The notes under the pieces are model-generated. The model had not been told where the DNA came from. It searched no databases and saw only the letters and a list, made by a program, of their open reading frames with translations. From Glandiceps talaboti (Eukaryota > Hemichordata > Enteropneusta > Spengelidae), in contig NC_135562.1 of NCBI RefSeq assembly GCF_964340395.1, positions 2,825,134-2,847,633 on the forward strand: DNA of 22,500 nt, in the 5' to 3' direction. Position 1 is the stretch's first letter. Each line of letters begins with the position of its first letter. Shown here one piece after another: positions 8,445-21,659 of the stretch. Made by a program: the position numbers and the translations under genes.

Positions 8445-8478
<34 letters not shown>

Positions 8479-8516
8479 TGTATGTATGTATGTATGTATG
8501 TATGTATGTATGTATG

Positions 8517-8555
<39 letters not shown>
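8436..8555. repeat. (TATG)n followed by (TA)n
   Basis: A tetranucleotide run (8436-8520) passes directly into a pure TA run (8520-8555). Intergenic between the receptor and LITAF gene A. Confidence 0.95.
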
Positions 8556-8559
<4 letters not shown>

Positions 8560-8727
8560 TATTTGCCAGAGGTTGAAAAATGTTTACATATCAAGTGAGG
8601 AAAATGAAATAATCAAGTAATCACATCGCCAATTAGGAAAAGTATATATAACAGAATAACTTGAACTTCTGGCTGGACCACAAAAATAGTTTGTTCAAAC
8701 TAGTCGAGTTCGAGGCCCAAGGAAAAC

Positions 8728-8750
8728 GTATGTATGTATGTATGTATGTA
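8728..8750. repeat. Short (TATG)n repeat
   Basis: About six units of the same tetranucleotide as at 8436-8520, separated by about 170 bp of ordinary sequence. Confidence 0.85.
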
Positions 8751-8912
8751 CTAGTATGCTTGTTTGGTTGTTTGTACATGGAACGTAGAAATGCATATGA
8801 AACTTATAAATCAGTCCGTATGAATAGCTGTTAAATCCGACGTTTCGAATAAATATTCTTTTTCAAAGGAAAAATCGGCGAGATACATAAATGTTAGGTT
8901 AAAACCTGAGCA

Positions 8913-8982
8913 TGTGTGTGTGTGTGCGTGCGCGCGCGCGCGCGCGCGCGCGTGTGTGAGTGTGTGTGTGTGTGTGTGTGCG
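8913..8982. repeat. (GT)n(GC)n(GT)n alternating purine-pyrimidine tract
   Basis: A (CG)n core at about 8930-8952 is bracketed by (TG)n on both sides. Strict purine-pyrimidine alternation over most of about 70 bp makes this a strong Z-DNA candidate. No coding role: ORFs through it are low-complexity artefacts. Confidence 0.95.
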
Positions 8983-9401
8983 TATGTGAGTGTGCTTGTT
9001 TCTTTATATCTTTCTTTATTTGTTGTGTGTTTGTTATTGTGCATTGTTCTGTGTGTTTTTTGTGTTTTATCTTTTTGGGGTGGGTTGTTCGATTACATAA
9101 TGATTAAAGCTTCAGATGCTGCAAGTGTACCTGTAACGTTATTCACTGCAGTATGTATAGTATTTCAAGTTCACACCATTCAATTATTACATTATTAGTA
9201 TATGTAAAATGTCAAGGAATTCTCTGCCATGACATCAACTTCTCTAATACGTGCTTAATGACATCGACGGTACGCACTGGCGTTAACGTTGAATGTACAA
9301 AATTAGATCTAGAATAAGTTTCATGTAATATACGGGCATGAACTTTAGCTAGATGAGACAACATGTCAACTCAGATGTAACGATTATTTTGAACAAGAAT
9401 A
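8983..9401. other. Intergenic sequence, no features seen
   Basis: T-rich then AT-rich sequence between the receptor gene and the presumed 3' end of LITAF gene A. I recognise no gene or structured element. Confidence 0.5.
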
Positions 9402-9407
9402 TTTATT
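9402..9407 (-). terminator. Candidate polyadenylation signal of LITAF gene A
   Basis: AATAAA on the minus strand (TTTATT on plus), about 370 nt past the gene A stop codon. It is the first canonical hexamer I found downstream, which would make 9408-9778 the 3' UTR. Confidence 0.4.
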
Positions 9408-9778
9408 ACGGACAATATATCTAACATTTTACAGCACATTGAAACATCTATGAAATCTAAAGTTTGGAATTTACACTCAGACTTTTACATGTATGCGACT
9501 TTATACAACATATCTTAATGAAATGGGCACTAGAACTGATCACAATTATAAGGGGATATAATCAGAGATACTGAAGATAGACGGGTATGAACGTCAGACA
9601 TTTCATGTAAAAGCAATCAAAATAAAATCAAAGACTGTGATATAAAACGTAGTTTTGTCATTTTGAGCCGATTGGTGACAGGTTTGAGAGTAAATTCCGA
9701 TCACTTATAGTCGCAATTATAGTCGGCAGCCTAACATATCGTAGAGGGCGCCATATATCAAGATTGGAGACGATGTTT

Positions 9779-9887
9779 TCATGACCTGTTGTATTTACCG
9801 ATGATTACGTTGCAATTGGGACAATGGTGCTCTACATCTTTGACGCCTCTTAAACAGAAAGGGATCAAGCAACATCCAAGCCAACCA
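9779..9887 (-). CDS. LITAF gene A exon 3
   Basis: The acceptor CAG at 9890-9888 follows a run of Ts. The first T completes the Gly codon of exon 2, then [25 protein letters not shown] and NVIIGKYNRS lead to TGA at 9779-9781. It carries the second half of the membrane-binding segment and the C-terminal zinc knuckle. Length (109 nt) and phase match the terminal exon of gene C. Confidence 0.92.
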
Positions 9888-11043
9888 CTGTAAAAAAAAT
9901 GAACATAATTTTAATATAATTTGAAAGCATGGTAAATTTTTTATATAAACTTAGGATAAAATTCATATTATAATATTGTATTGTTTTTAAGTTGTTGCTA
10001 TGGTCCGTTCTTCTGATATTAAACTGTCTTCACCAGGATAAACAGCATACATCATACCGAGCAATGTGCTAAAGTCAATCTATCACAAAGACAAAAGATT
10101 ATATAGTTTGGCCACTGGGGCGCTGTTTGGAACCCAATGTGATTTCAACCCTCATATTTTCTCATGACATGTGTGGCACACTCTTGCGACACTTCTTTTG
10201 GTAATGAGTGCTTTGTGGGTATTTTTCATAAACGTAGTCAATACAATACAATACAATACAATACAATACAATACAATACAATACAATACAATGCAATGCA
10301 ATGCAATGCAATGCAATGCAATGCAATGCAATGCAATACAATGCAATGCAATACAATACAATACAATACAATACAATACAATGCAATACAATACAATACA
10401 ATACAATACAATACAATACAATACAAGTACATGTGCAAGGTTTCATTTTACATTATAGAGTATATAGTCTTACCCAAAGAAGACGATAATCAAGCAAACT
10501 ATCCAGGCCATACTTCCTGTCTTGTACTCCATGCTAGTAGTTATGTTCTGTTTACAGCTCGGACATTGTGTTTGGACGGGATAATCACGGAACTGACTTA
10601 CTGATACAGCCACAACTGCAACAGATTGCAACAATAGTCAAGTTTTAAAAAAATCACAGGAGAAATGTCAGCTTTTCTGATAACTTAATCACAAAAGGAA
10701 AAAAAGACAGGGGTCGATACTAGTACTGTTATGCAATTTACGTTTCCTTTGTTAGGCGTTTCAAAATTCATTACCATAACGAGTACTGCAACGGCGGCAT
10801 GGGCAAAAAATAAAGACAGTACAGAAAGGGATTCCATGCAAGATTAAACGGGAGATTTTGATTGGTAAAGAATGTCACTCTACCTGGAGTTTGCTGGACG
10901 ATGATGGTAGAAGGCTGTGCAGTTACAGGTTGTGGACCATAAGCTTGAGTCGGTTGAGGAGGTGGGACTTGATTACTGTATATGGGTTGAGATGGAAGCT
11001 GTTCATATGAAGGCGGTGTATCTTTCTGCTCGGTGTTCGCCAT
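9779..11043 (-). CDS. LITAF-like gene A, three coding exons
   Basis: Join of 10884-11043, 10474-10615 and 9779-9887; 411 nt encode 136 residues. Order: Pro/Gln-rich N-terminus 1-53 with a PPSY motif at 10-13; LITAF domain about 66-133, with CPSC at 71-74, a hydrophobic segment about 89-112 (MAWIVCLIIVFFGGWLGCCL then IPFC) and H-HCPNC at 122-126; C-terminus GKYNRS. LITAF/SIMPLE family proteins are known to bind zinc through the two CxxC knuckles, to insert the hydrophobic part into the cytosolic face of late endosomes and lysosomes, and to recruit Nedd4/Itch through PPxY. The length is usual for the family (about 130-160 aa). It is the first of three tandem LITAF genes on this strand. Function beyond the family level is inference. 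Confidence 0.9.
9888..10473 (-). other. LITAF gene A intron 2
   Basis: From donor GTAAGACT to acceptor CAG at 9888. About a third of it is a pentanucleotide array (10239-10426) that starts within 50 nt of the donor. Confidence 0.85.
10239..10426. repeat. (AATAC)n/(AATGC)n pentanucleotide array
   Basis: 188 bp of five-base units of two kinds: outer blocks of AATAC and an inner block of AATGC (about 10290-10350), with a few mixed units towards the right. On the transcribed strand the units read UGUAU and UGCAU. Several long ORFs through it on both strands are repeat artefacts. Confidence 0.95.
10474..10615 (-). CDS. LITAF gene A exon 2
   Basis: Acceptor CTGTTGCAG, donor GTAAGACT; enters in phase 1 and leaves in phase 2. 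It encodes VVAVSVSQFRDYPVQTQCPS, then CKQNITTSMEYKTGSMAWIV and CLIIVFFG. It holds the N-terminal CPSC knuckle and the first half of the hydrophobic segment. A second AG eight bases into the exon would shift into a frame with an immediate stop, so the first AG is used. Confidence 0.92.
10884..11043 (-). CDS. LITAF gene A exon 1 (Pro-rich N-terminus)
   Basis: Starts at ATG 11041-11043 and reads MANTEQKDTPPSYEQL, then a Pro/Gln-rich linker ending QQTP; donor GTAGAG, phase 1. The PPSY motif (10-13) is the WW-domain ligand typical of LITAF. An acceptor-like TACTTGCAG abuts the ATG directly, so I take the upstream in-frame Met residues (up to 11097) as intron or 5' UTR and prefer this start. No PS/TAP motif for TSG101 is seen. 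Confidence 0.85.
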
Positions 11044-11961
<918 letters not shown>

Positions 11962-12240
11962 CGTAAAATCCGTCAAAGTGACCTCAACACAAAGTCTTCG
12001 TTATTAAAAGAGTACCCGATGCTTACGACATACATTGTCGTTGGCGTTGCCTCACTACGCAAACACACAGTGTCAATTTGAAGACTACGGGGGTGACATC
12101 TTACATTCGGTAACAGGATTGACGATACGAGTGAACAATCTTGTATGTTAGCGAAGAATGAATAATTCACACAAACTCACTAATGATATTCGCAATGAGT
12201 ATGATACACTGTAGGACCCCCGTGATTGGCCGTCAAAGGT
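11962..12240 (-). promoter_or_regulatory. Candidate promoter and non-coding first exon, LITAF gene A
   Basis: A strong donor, TTTTACG|GTAAGAAC, lies at 11962/11961 on the minus strand. Upstream, a CCAAT box (GGCCAATCAC on minus, about 12223-12232) and ACGGGGGTGAC on plus (12087-12097) are seen. The last 11-mer recurs in the matching position of gene B. The transcription start is unknown, so the left and right ends here are approximate. Confidence 0.4.
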
Positions 12241-14727
12241 TTCCCTCTCTGATGAAAAACAAGCTATGATCACTATGGATACGACTTAATATTATTATGC
12301 ATATTAGGGTCATATATTTGGTTACTCATCGGCGCTCCCTTTTCATGAATGTGTTCAAACAATGGCCATTGCGTAGACAAACACAGCACTCGGACAAAAA
12401 GATTGATGTGCAAATGAGATGTTGAATATCCCTTGGAGTCTGTCCACACTAATTAGAATTTCATGACCAATCTCGTGAACACAGTCCCATTACAAAAGTA
12501 ACATGGCACACAACGGTGTGAAACCACTATAACGTGTGTAAGTGAGAATCTATAGATAAATTGCCTCTACTATTGCATGGTCTCGCCCCTTACAGCATCC
12601 AGTCACCAGGCTTGAATCCCTGACCAAGTGGTAACAGGTAAGTGGCCCCTGGTGGCAATTAACCATTGGCCGGGCAATCGGCAATAAAGATCGACATCAA
12701 GACAATTTAACGACAAATCCTGTATTGTTATGTGTTAATAATTCTAATTCGTAAACATAAACATACTCACAGATTGTGTCCTTTTGATTCCATCAATTTT
12801 TATTGGCGTTTAAGTTAATGAACAGTGCTGTGTAACTTTATTTCAAAAATGTTTTCTTTCACTCTGTTAATATATGTCAAATGTCCTAAATATTGATGAA
12901 TGCACATATGCACCAATCAGTGCACAAACCACCATCACCATTGTTGGAATTATGGGATGGTTGTGGAACATACATATAATAGATACTTATGATCAACAAA
13001 CTAATCAGAGTTCAAAGTTGCTGTAAAAAGATATATATATATAGTGCCTGTTGTTGTTTTGAGTAAATGTAAATACGTACACATGCACTATTAGCCATAA
13101 ATCCATGTAAATCTACCCTTGTTTGTTAGTACAGTATGTCTCTAAAAAAAACCTCTACGTTTCATCTTCGGGTCTGACCAGGAATGGTTCTTCGTAAACA
13201 CGTACAATATTCGTCCAATCCACACGCGCGCTTCGGGGTCCCACGCTACGAAAACCTAGACAGTAACTGGGGACTCTCATACAAACTCTGTTGTTATACA
13301 AATAAGCAATGTGATTATTGAAACTCTAAAGCGGTAAAAGTTTAGTGGCCACGACGTCACACACTGTATTTGTCCGCTAATAATGCAAACTTTTTAAGGC
13401 ACTTTATCCTTACAGGCGTATCAGACGATACGATAGCCCAGAAAATCCAGTCATGTGAAGATTTTGCTGTCGCTTTTCCCTCCCAAAAGCCACTCGGCTG
13501 AATTCTAGGCTACTCGGACGACCACTTTACTTGAAGTTGAAGACAAATAAAAATGTAACCATACTTAGTAGATAAACTCTTCGCACCAAATTAGTAATGA
13601 ATACAAAGATTAATTTATCCTGGTAAATACTTCTAGTCAACTCAAAAAATGTTGAACAATTCAGAATGTTATAGTAGTAGCAAGTCAAATATAAGGCTGG
13701 TTTACATGCCATATTTTCATAAGTACTTTTAAAATGTTCCATGTTTTGCTAAAGAGTGCAGGCTAATACAAAAAGTGGTGACCATAATGAATTACACGGA
13801 TCATATCTTCGAATCAGCTTCAGCTTATCATTCTCAAAGCTGTTCAAGCATTGCACATTTATTCTCAGTTCTCTGCTTTATTTGAGCAAATGCTTTGCAC
13901 TGATGAAGCACTCCAAAACCGATGGTTAGAGCCGCAAAGACCATGCGGAGTGAGATACCTGTGACCAGTATATGCACCATCTCAATGGTCTACAGGAAAT
14001 ACTGAAATGGTGGTCCTACAAAGGCGCCTCAGAGGCCAATTGTCCTGAAAATCCAAGCTTTTAAAATCTTTTCAAGCTTTATCATATGAAAAAATATCCC
14101 TGGCCCATTTGGAATTGTAACATAAATTATATATCGGTTCATCATTTTGTTTTCCCACGAGTTAATTTGGCGGCCATATTGGATTCTAAAATGGCCTAAC
14201 TTTGATGCCATTTTGCCTTCTATTTCTATATTGTTACTGTGACCCATGATTTTGTTCACGATTTTGATCCAAAACAGCTCTGTCTTGTTTTGAACAAAGG
14301 TAGAGTAAATGCCAATCGCTTTATTTCCGTCACTCTAAGTTCAATATATACTGGTCAATGCAGTATGTGTAATTTGATATCACAGTATTTCAGATAATAC
14401 ATTCAAGGTTTCATACTAATAATAAACATGGTTAGAAATACATACATGTATTCAGCCTCTTGAAATATATTGATGAAGCACCGACTCTAAAAATTACATC
14501 ATAATTAAATATCTTGAAAAAGAAAAGTTACATTTCATATAGAACATGCATTATGTACATTTGTACAAAAAAATTACATATAATTTTAAATAAATTCATA
14601 AACACCTATATAACCCTTTGCCTTCAGAGGATATTTTCCTGTGCTAATACTAGTATGTAGTCTAAAATGTAAATTAGATGAACTACAGACATAATGGCAA
14701 CATTATCCATTAATGGAGAACACCATT

Positions 14728-14730
<3 letters not shown>
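12241..14730. other. Intergenic sequence between LITAF genes A and B
   Basis: About 2.5 kb without a supported gene. It includes a copy of GGCGGCCATATTGGAT at 14169-14184 that is shared with the 150-bp tandem repeat of the receptor intron. A B-box-like GGCTTGAATCC near 12609 is isolated and not convincing as a SINE. ORFs here are short and lack recognisable domains. Confidence 0.5.

Positions 14731-14807
<77 letters not shown>
14731..14807. repeat. (TA)n microsatellite left of the palindrome
   Basis: 77 bp of pure AT/TA. A 56-bp unique spacer (14808-14863) separates it from the large inverted repeat. Confidence 0.95.
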
Positions 14808-14808
<1 letters not shown>

Positions 14809-14863
14809 CTCGGTGAGTATCAATCTGCTAAGACAGTGCTCTATACCGCAGTGGCAGAGCGTA

Positions 14864-15213
<350 letters not shown>

Positions 15214-15790
15214 ATGAACTTTGGGTTTTGGAGAGTTATGTTATGATTTCACATCACATAGATTTCGTGCGATTGCCAAGAAATACAAAATTGAAACTCT
15301 TTTCACCTCCATTGTTCAACTTCTATCAGTGGTCCACGGTTGCCTCGTGGGACTTCGCAGCGATATATAATTATGTATGTATGAGATGAACAATGCATAG
15401 TCATGACTATTTATCTGAAGGTAATATAATCACCTAGGTTTAGTGTATCATGTCCTTGACCTGTCTACCAAGAGCCTTGGATATGTGAACACTTCGAATT
15501 GAGATTACTAAAGTAAACCTACCAATATGCATAGATTTCTTTATGACATGACTTAAAGATATGGTATAGATAAGAAATTGGTGTTTATTCTTGTATTTCA
15601 ATTAATCAATAAAGCACCTTTACTGTATGTTTTTTCTACTTGAAAAAAAAACAATATGAAATAACTTTGAAATGAAGTATATATCTTGCTCCTTTCAATC
15701 CCATAGTTTCTGTTGGCATTATTTATAAATTACAAGATGATCTTCTTCAAACTGTCAAGGTGGTCATGTCTCTGTCCCTCATGGTAGAAA
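15214..15790 (-). other. 3' flank of LITAF gene B
   Basis: AT-rich sequence after the gene B stop. AATAAA on the minus strand at 15584-15589, about 200 nt past the stop, is a plausible polyadenylation signal. Nothing else is recognised. Confidence 0.5.
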
Positions 15791-17329
<1,539 letters not shown>

Positions 17330-17472
17330 CTTGACACTGGAATATAATATACACTGTATATAATGATATGTATAAGAGTTTACACTGGCTGTCCATCTGT
17401 CTGTCTGTGTTTGTTTGTGTATCCATCCATCTATTGGCATGCCTGTCTGTCTGTCTGTTGGTCTGTCTGCCC

Positions 17473-17473
17473 A

Positions 17474-17569
<96 letters not shown>

Positions 17570-17581
17570 CCTCCCTCTGTC
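17473..17581. repeat. (CTGT)n(CT)n polypyrimidine microsatellite
   Basis: A CTGT block (to about 17517) runs into about 50 bp of pure CT, then CCCCCTCCCTCTGTC. It lies some 150 nt upstream of the gene B start codon and would be (GA)n/(CAGA)n in the transcript. ORFs over it in all frames are artefacts. Confidence 0.95.
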
Positions 17582-17693
17582 TAACCTCATATGGCTTACT
17601 TAAATGAAGGCATCTCATTACAGTTATAATTTCTAATGATTCTTAGCTGAAATAAGTCTTGTAGATTAGTAACAAAATATAATAAATATCACG

Positions 17694-17839
17694 AAATATA
17701 ATATAATATAGTATAATATAATATAATATAATAAAATATAATATAATATAATAATATATAATATAATATAATATAATATAATATAATATAATATAATATA
17801 ATATAATATAATATAATATAATATAATATAATATAATAT
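17694..17839. repeat. (TATAA)n pentanucleotide array
   Basis: About 145 bp of TATAA units with a few interruptions near 17711, 17732 and 17751. The many TATA-box-like words are a by-product of the repeat. Confidence 0.95.
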
Positions 17840-19013
17840 GATCTGATGATAAATAATATGATAATAAATTATCTAAAAATAGGTCAGAGCGTTATTAGTT
17901 GCTAAACATGACTCAATATGTGTTATTTTAGTAATGGGATATTAAAACAAGACTCGATAAAATTACAGACCATGCCCTTCGAAATAACTGGGGTATGAAG
18001 AACCTATTTTAATTTATGAATCTGTATAACTAGAAATCAATATTTGTACTGGTTGAAGTTATGAAGGAATGGTACTGTCATAAAATGCATGTAATTTTAG
18101 TATGTAACTTCAGTATGTATATTTGAAAAATAATGAAGAGGTGTGGTTCTGATATAGCTGTATGGTTCTATCTGTATATAGGAAAATAGGGCAATTTGGC
18201 ATGAAATAAAACATAGTTTACAGAAAAGTATAACCATAAATATATGATGACCCCAAAGGATTATTTAAAATAAAAATGCTGTCAGTTGTGTCATGACCCC
18301 TGAAAGCTTTTTGAAAATGAACAATAAGTCTAATTTTGAATTGTTAAACTTATGTATTTAGAATGACAATTTATCTTTTTTTATTTTTAGTATTATTTGG
18401 ACAATGTATAATTAGAGGTCTAAAAATTTCACATGCATGCATATATTAGAATTCTGTTCTATTGAATTTATATTATTATCATTTTGACAACACCCTTTAA
18501 TTGTCTGGGATAAAAGCTAGTGAGTATCAACACTGTAACAATAGTAATGCCAGTACGCATCACAAGTGAACTATGTTATGTGCACATTGCACACGTTAAC
18601 ATATGTGTCCTTTCCTTTGTAATTAATACCAGCAACATGTGTATGTCGCCATTTTCTACATAGTCCATTCATATTCAATTTCCACTTATTTATTAATAAT
18701 TTACGTTGAGAATTACCGTTGATATTGCACCATCAAATCATTTCTGAAATTTGAAAACATATAAATGAGCTGAATACGCTGTGATAATAGTCATGTCCGT
18801 GACGTCATAGATACTGGCAAGCTGTTGCATTTACCTGTTGTTATGCAAATTTACCACTAGTACCACCAACATCACTCTGACTATATCGCCATCATATATC
18901 TCTATGCATACAGAACGAGAAACTAATACCAGATTCACTGTCCCGTTCCGATAGCAAAACTCTTGCACATTTAGTTCCCATTTTGAACATGAATTTCTAC
19001 ACAATTTACCTAC

Positions 19014-19262
19014 CTTTCGTGGGTGTGTTCTCTTTAGAATAGCGCAGGTGTGAAAATAAATGCGGAAATTTGGAAGTGGTACGTTTGAGGTTTGAATGCG
19101 GGTTTAAATGACTACACGTCTCGTGAGCTACATCATCAGCATAACGTAAACCACGTTGGTGTCGTATGACGTTGGTTTCAATGCGGGTCGATGACGTCAC
19201 GGGGGTGACACAACCAGATGTATTAGTCTCCTCACATTCTTCCAGTAATCGCAAGTGACTCA
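19014..19262 (-). promoter_or_regulatory. Candidate promoter and non-coding first exon, LITAF gene B
   Basis: A consensus donor, ACGAAAG|GTAGGTAAAT, lies at 19014/19013. Upstream are a TGACGTCA (19192-19199), the 11-mer ACGGGGGTGAC (19199-19209, plus strand) shared with gene A, and an AP-1-like TGACTCA (19256-19262). This GC-richer patch stands out from the AT-rich surroundings. The transcription start cannot be placed. An 82-codon ORF over this stretch resembles nothing I know. Confidence 0.42.
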
Positions 19263-19981
19263 GGTTTTATTTCTTGTTTTGTTCCGAATATAATTACTAC
19301 GAAAACATTTCTATATGAGGCCCAATTATGTGGTTCCGATTACGTAGAATAGCTGGGGTAGGCAGATTTTTTATTTTATTTTTTATTTTTATATTTTTTT
19401 CGTATGTGTGCGTGTGTATAGTTCAGGTAATTATGTTTTCCGTTGTTTTTCCATATGGTCTGTGTGTATTGGTTTCTTCCCATCGGATGTACAGCCATTA
19501 CAGATTGGAAGAACAGTTTTATATTGTCTTTGTAAGTTGATGTCCGTTTCCATATTCACTATTTCTTGCGAGGCTTCACAATTTTTGCGATTTTATTATT
19601 TTTTTCTTGAATACTTAAAAAAAAGTTTAGGGTCGGCGTGGAAAACTAGATGGGGGTCGGGTAACCGGAACCAAACAATTTTTTTTTACGCCTTACACAT
19701 TTCCATGCAATGATATTGATCAAAATCAGTAAATTTATGGAGAGGGTGTTTCATATAAAAGGATGTTATTACAATAGGCCTTGCATAGAAATTAGTGGTG
19801 TTGATATGATTGGTAGGTAGTAATGGTCAGAGACCAATGTTCGTGTTTATTTTTCTTTGTTAGAAATAAAACAATAGATTGAGTCTGGACCTCTTGTACA
19901 AATGAAGATAATCTATCAGAATAAACTTTTCAATGTTTCACATAATGTTTATTTGTTGTATTACAAAAGATATTCATGTGT
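19263..19981. other. Intergenic sequence between LITAF genes B and C
   Basis: T-rich sequence without a supported gene or structured element. Confidence 0.5.
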
Positions 19982-20126
19982 GCATACATACATTCATACA
20001 TACATACATACATACATACATACATACATACATACATACATACATACATACATACATACATACATGCATGCATGCATGCATGTATGTGCATACATGCATA
20101 CATGCATACATGCATACATACATACA

Positions 20127-20158
<32 letters not shown>

Positions 20159-20319
20159 CACATACATACACACATACATACATACATACACACACACATA
20201 CATACATACATACATACATACATAAATACACACACACATACATACACATACATACATATACATACATACATACATACATACATACATACATACACACACA
20301 CACATACACACATACACAA
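19982..20319. repeat. (CATA)n tetranucleotide field with CATG and CA variants
   Basis: About 340 bp dominated by CATA units, with a CATG block near 20065-20082 and CA interruptions towards the right. All long ORFs here, on both strands, are repeat artefacts. Confidence 0.95.
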
Positions 20320-21526
20320 CGTACATGCATGCATGTACACTCACATATGCATCTATGCACACCTCCCATCCACACAAACACACATACATATATTCATATC
20401 CACACGTCCATAGCCACACAAATGTACTGGAAATTCATAACATTACATTCAAGAGTCCATAAACTTGAATGTATACAATGACACATACAAAATATTTTCA
20501 TTAGAACAAACTACACGCAAAAAATATTACAGTAAGCATCTCTACATTCTTTATTCAAATACAGTGTAGATATCTCAATACATTTAAATATGTAAAATTC
20601 CTTACAGTAAAAATCATGAACATTCATTTCATATCTATAAATTATTAAATGTATGCTGGACATACAAGTCCAGATGTATTGTAGAGAGATCATGACAAAT
20701 ACATGAGGAAAATGTACGGTCAGATAACACCCCCCCCCCCCCCCCCCCCCCACATTGAAAACAGCAATTGATTGAGTTGAGAGATTACTTTTCAACACAA
20801 ATGTGATATGACTTCTACAATATGGCTTGTAGTAACTATACCAAAGTAAATATTTACACATATATACCTACTTCACTTTTTTTTTTCCGATATAAGTGTA
20901 ATAAAATGTTTGTATGTACAGATTTTATTTAAAGTTTTGCACCCCTAGTTGTGAGAGGATTAAAGAATTGGTCAAATGACCATGCCAAAATAATGGAAAA
21001 TTACATGAACTAAAGATAAGGCTTTTCACATAAGGCAAGATATACAACATACAAATGTACAAAGACATTCAAACTCCAGAGAAACTTTCCTTTTTTGAAT
21101 GACATGTTATAATAATCTTTCCATTTCCTCACGTAAAACAAAGTTTACTGGAAATATAGACATGCAAGTAATAGTAAACGTTGTTTCTTAGACTGTACAC
21201 TACTTTTTAAAATTTTTTATTATGCACAGTACATGTAAATGTCTACAGTACACCCCAAAGTTTTCATTTCATTCATTTCCTTGCAGAATATGGGAATTGG
21301 TGGGAAATCAATGCCTGTTTAACAACAATTTCCCATGTTATTGCCATTTCCAAATGTTAGCAAAAACACTAACATGTAAAGAAACAATAAGTAAACTGAA
21401 TTAATTGTTTGTTAAGGCCCATGCTTGATAGGATTAAAATTTGAGCAAAAAAAATGATGTCAGGCATACCTGTAATATAGAAAAGGATGGCCCTTAAAGG
21501 CCAGGGTTTCAGTCCCAGGACCTCAC
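20320..21526. other. Intergenic or distal 3' UTR sequence of LITAF gene C
   Basis: AT-rich. AATAAA on the minus strand occurs at 20550-20555. Apart from the poly(C) run at 20730-20751, no feature or gene is recognised. Confidence 0.45.
20730..20751. repeat. Poly(C) run, 22 bases
   Basis: An uninterrupted C homopolymer, poly(G) on the strand on which the neighbouring genes are transcribed. Long pure C/G runs are rare in such AT-rich DNA, and the length here may be uncertain because of sequencing error. Confidence 0.9.
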
Positions 21527-21659
21527 ATTAGTGTTATCTTATCAGTGGCACCAATGTTTTGTGCTGATTAAGGGACTTTGACCAGATGTGGTTTAGTTAG
21601 AATCTATGTTGGCATCCAGACTAAATCTGTATGGTCTTCACTCATAAGATAACACTAAT
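21527..21659. mobile_element. Possible 133-bp MITE-like element with 16-bp inverted ends
   Basis: ATTAGTGTTATCTTAT at 21527-21542 is the exact reverse complement of ATAAGATAACACTAAT at 21644-21659. The 101-bp interior is not palindromic. The two bases AC flank both outer ends, which would be a very short target duplication and may be chance. No coding capacity. Confidence 0.45.

Larger units (their letters stand above)
17330..19013 (-). other. Putative 5' intron of LITAF gene B
   Basis: Bounded by a GTAGGTAAAT donor below 19014 and the ATTCCAG acceptor next to the start codon. It holds (CTGT)n(CT)n and (TATAA)n arrays and a TGACGTCA at 18800-18807. No coding exon is seen. Confidence 0.45.

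Noticed and set aside
10152-10604. ORFs of 62-146 codons over the pentanucleotide array, on both strands
   Set aside because: A five-base repeat without stop codons is open in several frames. The real coding exon (10474-10615, minus) lies beside it in another context.
12600-12625. B-box-like GGCTTGAATCC, possible tRNA gene or SINE
   Set aside because: Two mismatches to the B-box consensus, no matching A box at the right distance, and no cloverleaf could be drawn.
19006-19254. Minus-strand ORF containing RYADDVAH, which recalls the YxDD motif of reverse transcriptases
   Set aside because: No other reverse transcriptase block is present, and the stretch is better explained as a non-coding first exon or promoter of gene B.
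19930-20481. Six overlapping ORFs over the CATA-repeat field
   Set aside because: Pure products of the tetranucleotide repeat on both strands. No unique coding sequence.
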